Below, piece after piece: positions 5,258 through 6,899 of a stretch of 6,899 nucleotides of DNA. The DNA is from an uncultured Collinsella sp. (GTDB lineage: Bacteria > Actinomycetota > Coriobacteriia > Coriobacteriales > Coriobacteriaceae). Within the stretch, counting starts at the first letter, position 1, and each line of letters opens with the position of its first letter. Below the pieces are notes generated by a model. The model searched no databases, had not been told where the DNA came from, and saw only the letters and a program-made list of their open reading frames with translations. Made by a program: the position numbers and the translations under genes. The DNA is taken from NCBI GenBank assembly GCA_902464175.1, contig CABQHZ010000093.1:1-6899 (forward strand), given 5' to 3'.

Positions 5258-5268
5258 TTAAAAGTAAA
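5241..5268 (-). promoter_or_regulatory. Predicted promoter of the GH1-PTS operon
   Basis: On the minus strand, TTTACT (5268-5263) and TATAGT (5246-5241) are separated by 16 nt, an acceptable sigma70-type pair with a near-consensus -10. Just upstream, 5270-5293 is an A-rich purine tract on this strand (GAGAAAGAAAAAAGAAAAAG), placed like an UP element. Transcription would start near 5234, giving a leader of about 160 nt that contains the long palindrome. Confidence 0.5.
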
Positions 5269-5305
5269 GCGTCTTTTTCTTTTTTCTTTCTCGAACTTCT
5301 TAGAT

Positions 5306-5347
5306 AAAAGTAATATGGATGCCCTGTTGAGGGTTATACTTACTTTT
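5306..5347. promoter_or_regulatory. Nested dyad before the GntR gene (possible operator)
   Basis: AAAAGTAATAT (5306-5316) is mirrored by ATACTTACTTTT (5336-5347), identical apart from one extra base. Between them sits a second dyad, CCCT (5322-5325) and AGGG (5330-5333). A third AAAAGTAA lies at 5260-5267, at the -35 of the GH1 promoter. The arrangement could be an autoregulatory operator or a shared half-site. Confidence 0.35.
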
Positions 5348-5355
5348 TGTATTCA
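5327..5355 (+). promoter_or_regulatory. Weak candidate promoter of the GntR gene
   Basis: TTGAGG (5327-5332) and TATTCA (5350-5355) are 17 nt apart, in an AT-rich stretch just before the ribosome site. TATACT (5335-5340) is a better -10 by itself but has no -35 at the right distance. Either way the leader would be short. Confidence 0.25.
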
Positions 5356-5365
5356 TATATGTCGG

Positions 5366-5373
5366 AAAGGAGG
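5366..5373 (+). promoter_or_regulatory. Ribosome binding site of the GntR gene
   Basis: AAAGGAGG lies 4 nt before ATG 5378. It fixes the start there and rules out the open in-frame extension back to 5108. Confidence 0.85.
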
Positions 5374-5377
5374 TTCC

Positions 5378-6097
5378 ATGATTCCCAAATACGAGGCGAT
5401 AGCTGCAGATATCCGTCGAAGCATCGAGGACGGCGCTCTTAAACCGGGCGACAAGCTACCCACCGTCGTTGAGTTCTGCGAGCTCTATAGCGTTTCCAAA
5501 ATCACCGTCAAACGAGCTATCGAGCAGATCACCGAGGAGGGCCTTGTCACCAGCCGGCGCGGATCGGGCACCTACGTTAAGGACACGGCGGGTCTCCCCG
5601 ACCAGGCATTTTTCCAGGGCAAGAATGACCGCGCCCAGGGTTTTTCGTATGAGCACCGCGGGGAGAAGGTAACCTCGGTGGTCTACGATTTCTCGATTGT
5701 CAATCCACCAGCGGACGTCGCTACTCAGCTGGGAATTGCCGAGGACGACTTTGCCTATCACATCGTGCGCGTGCGCCAGGTCGACGAGAAGCCCATCGTC
5801 ATCGAGTACACCTACATGCCTCTCGAGCTGATACCGGGCCTTAAAAAGAAGGACCTATACGGATCGGTCTATAGCTTTATCCGCGAGCAGTGCGGACTCA
5901 AGATCTCGAGTTTCCACCGCACCATTCGCGCTGTCGCGGCAACTGAAGAAGAGGCTGAGCGCCTGGATACCAAACCCGGCTCTCCCCTGCTCGAACTCAA
6001 CCAGATTGGCTTTTTGGATAGCGGCAACGCCTTTGAGTACTCGATTTCGCGCAACGTCGGCGACCGCTTTGAGCTGCACAACGTAACGTTGGCATAG
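5378..6097 (+). CDS. GntR-family transcriptional regulator with UTRA domain
   Basis: A 239-residue DNA-binding regulator of the HutC/UTRA branch of GntR, normal length. Residues 3-68 form the winged helix-turn-helix: PKYEAIAADIRRSIEDG, then PGDKLPTVVEFCELYSVSKITVKRAI with the recognition helix near 39-50, and the wing GSGTYV (62-67). Residues about 86-235 are the UTRA effector domain, with RVRQVDEKPIVIEYTYMP (131-148) and the closing FEYSISRNVGDRFELHN (219-235) typical of regulators that bind phosphorylated sugars. It is divergent from the GH1-PTS operon and upstream of the mannose-6-P isomerase gene. It probably represses both sides until a phosphorylated sugar binds, as GmuR does for the B. 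subtilis glucomannan operon. The specific effector is inference. Confidence 0.93.
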   Translation: MIPKYEAIAADIRRSIEDGALKPGDKLPTVVEFCELYSVSKITVKRAIEQITEEGLVTSRRGSGTYVKDTAGLPDQAFFQGKNDRAQGFSYEHRGEKVTSVVYDFSIVNPPADVATQLGIAEDDFAYHIVRVRQVDEKPIVIEYTYMPLELIPGLKKKDLYGSVYSFIREQCGLKISSFHRTIRAVAATEEEAERLDTKPGSPLLELNQIGFLDSGNAFEYSISRNVGDRFELHNVTLA

Positions 6098-6105
6098 GTT
6101 TTTGT

Positions 6106-6141
6106 AGTCATACGGGCGCTCGTTATGACTCGATTAGAGCG
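6106..6141. other. Overlapping hairpins between the GntR and isomerase genes
   Basis: AGTCATA (6106-6112) and TATGACT (6124-6130) form a perfect 7-bp inverted repeat with an 11-nt loop. CGCTC (6117-6121) and GAGCG (6137-6141) form a second 5-bp stem that would exclude the first. A TTTTT run lies before rather than after the stems, so this is not an intrinsic terminator. The 75-nt gap is compatible with co-transcription. Confidence 0.35.
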
Positions 6142-6172
6142 GGCGGCCGCGCAACACCATGGGGGTATGAAC

Positions 6173-6899
6173 ATGTCCGATTTGATTAAACTGACGCCGA
6201 TTTTCCACGAGAAGATCTGGGGCGGCCGCCAGCTCGAAACCGTATTTGGTTACGACATTCCCGAGGGTCCCATCGGTGAGTGCTGGGCCATCTCGGCCCA
6301 CCCCAACGGCGACTGCCAGATTGCGGAGGGCCCGTATGCCGGCCACACACTGTCGTGGCTGTGGGCCGAGCACCGCGAGCTCTTTGGCAACTGCGAGGGC
6401 AAGGAGTTCCCGCTGCTCATTAAGATCCTGGACGCCAAGGACGACCTTTCGATCCAGATTCACCCCAACGACGAGTACGCCGCCGAGCACGAGAACGGCA
6501 GTCTGGGCAAAACCGAGTGCTGGTACGTGCTGGACTGCGAGCCCGGCGCCACGATCATCGTCGGCCAGCGCGCCAAGGACCGCGCCGAGGCTGCGCAGAT
6601 GATCGAGGAGGGCCGTTGGGACGAGATGCTCAACGTGCTGCCGATTCACAAGGGTGACTTTTTCCAGATTGACTCCGGTACCGTGCACGCCATCAAGACT
6701 GGTACGCTCATTTTGGAGACGCAGCAGTCGAGCGACGTGACCTATCGCCTGTACGACTACGACCGCCCCGGCACCGACGGCAAGCTGCGCCCGCTACACA
6801 TTGAGCAGAGCCTCGATTGCATCGACTTTAACGCGCAGGCTCCGACCGACGGCACGGTGACCGCGCCCGAGGTCGATGGCGTGACCGAGCTCGAGTCCA
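6173..6899 (+). CDS. manA: Mannose-6-phosphate isomerase, type I short form, N-terminal part
   Basis: The first 242 residues of a cupin-fold, zinc-dependent isomerase that interconverts mannose 6-phosphate and fructose 6-phosphate in the cytoplasm. The family length is about 315, so roughly 70 residues lie beyond the window. Metal-site residues are visible: Gln95 and His97 in SIQIHPND (93-100), Glu115 in GKTECWY (112-118) and His172 in SGTVHAI (168-174). The active-site segment YRLYDYDR (191-198) carries the conserved Arg192. The reading frame is open to the right edge. ATG 6173 is preferred because GGGGG (6161-6165) stands 7 nt before it; ATG 6167, two codons upstream, has the same G run only one base away. 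It follows the regulator by 75 bp on the same strand, suggesting co-transcription and a role in using mannose released by the GH1-PTS pathway. B. subtilis GmuF is the corresponding gene in the gmu operon. Confidence 0.92.
   Translation, partial: MSDLIKLTPIFHEKIWGGRQLETVFGYDIPEGPIGECWAISAHPNGDCQIAEGPYAGHTLSWLWAEHRELFGNCEGKEFPLLIKILDAKDDLSIQIHPNDEYAAEHENGSLGKTECWYVLDCEPGATIIVGQRAKDRAEAAQMIEEGRWDEMLNVLPIHKGDFFQIDSGTVHAIKTGTLILETQQSSDVTYRLYDYDRPGTDGKLRPLHIEQSLDCIDFNAQAPTDGTVTAPEVDGVTELES

Noticed and set aside
5108..5377. Upstream in-frame extension of the GntR protein by 90 codons
   Set aside because: It would cross the long palindrome and the divergent promoters, and the family N-terminus begins at ATG 5378 behind a near-perfect AAAGGAGG.

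Overview
The window looks like a piece of a GC-rich gut Gram-positive chromosome. The best guess is a Coriobacteriia member (Collinsella-like). This rests on GC-rich codon use combined with low-GC-Gram-positive-style sugar genes (lactose/cellobiose-type PTS, GH1 phospho-glycosidase, UTRA regulator), strong AAGGAGG ribosome sites, and AT-rich islands only at promoters. The taxon is an inference; no rRNA or tRNA gene is present to confirm it.

Layout. A divergent promoter region (about 5074-5377) splits a sugar-use locus. Leftward (minus strand) run a GH1 6-phospho-beta-glycosidase, then PTS EIIC, EIIB and EIIA, a Rho-independent terminator (1305-1342), and then a ROK-family sugar kinase with its own structured leader. 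At the far left edge are the first 13 codons of a second minus-strand gene, a DHH-family manganese-dependent inorganic pyrophosphatase (GHQNPD motif). Rightward (plus strand) run a GntR/UTRA repressor and the first 242 residues of a type I mannose-6-phosphate isomerase, cut by the right edge.

How the genes work together. A beta-linked disaccharide or short oligosaccharide would be imported and phosphorylated by EIIA/EIIB/EIIC and cleaved by the GH1 enzyme into a hexose 6-phosphate and a free hexose. The free hexose would be phosphorylated by the ROK kinase, and mannose 6-phosphate would enter glycolysis through the isomerase. The GntR/UTRA protein probably senses a phosphorylated sugar and represses from sites in the divergent region. 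The gene set (EIIA, EIIB, EIIC, phospho-beta-glycosidase, GntR, ROK kinase, mannose-6-P isomerase) is the same as the Bacillus subtilis glucomannan operon gmuBACDREF, minus the mannanase. Gluco-/manno-oligosaccharides are therefore a plausible substrate, alongside plain cellobiose.

The most unusual material is non-coding. A palindromic repeat family occurs in the leaders of both the GH1 gene and the ROK kinase gene. The 154-bp EIIC-EIIB gap contains three hairpins and a possible anti-Shine-Dalgarno switch. Dyad symmetries overlap the predicted divergent promoters. No CRISPR array, insertion sequence or tRNA was found.
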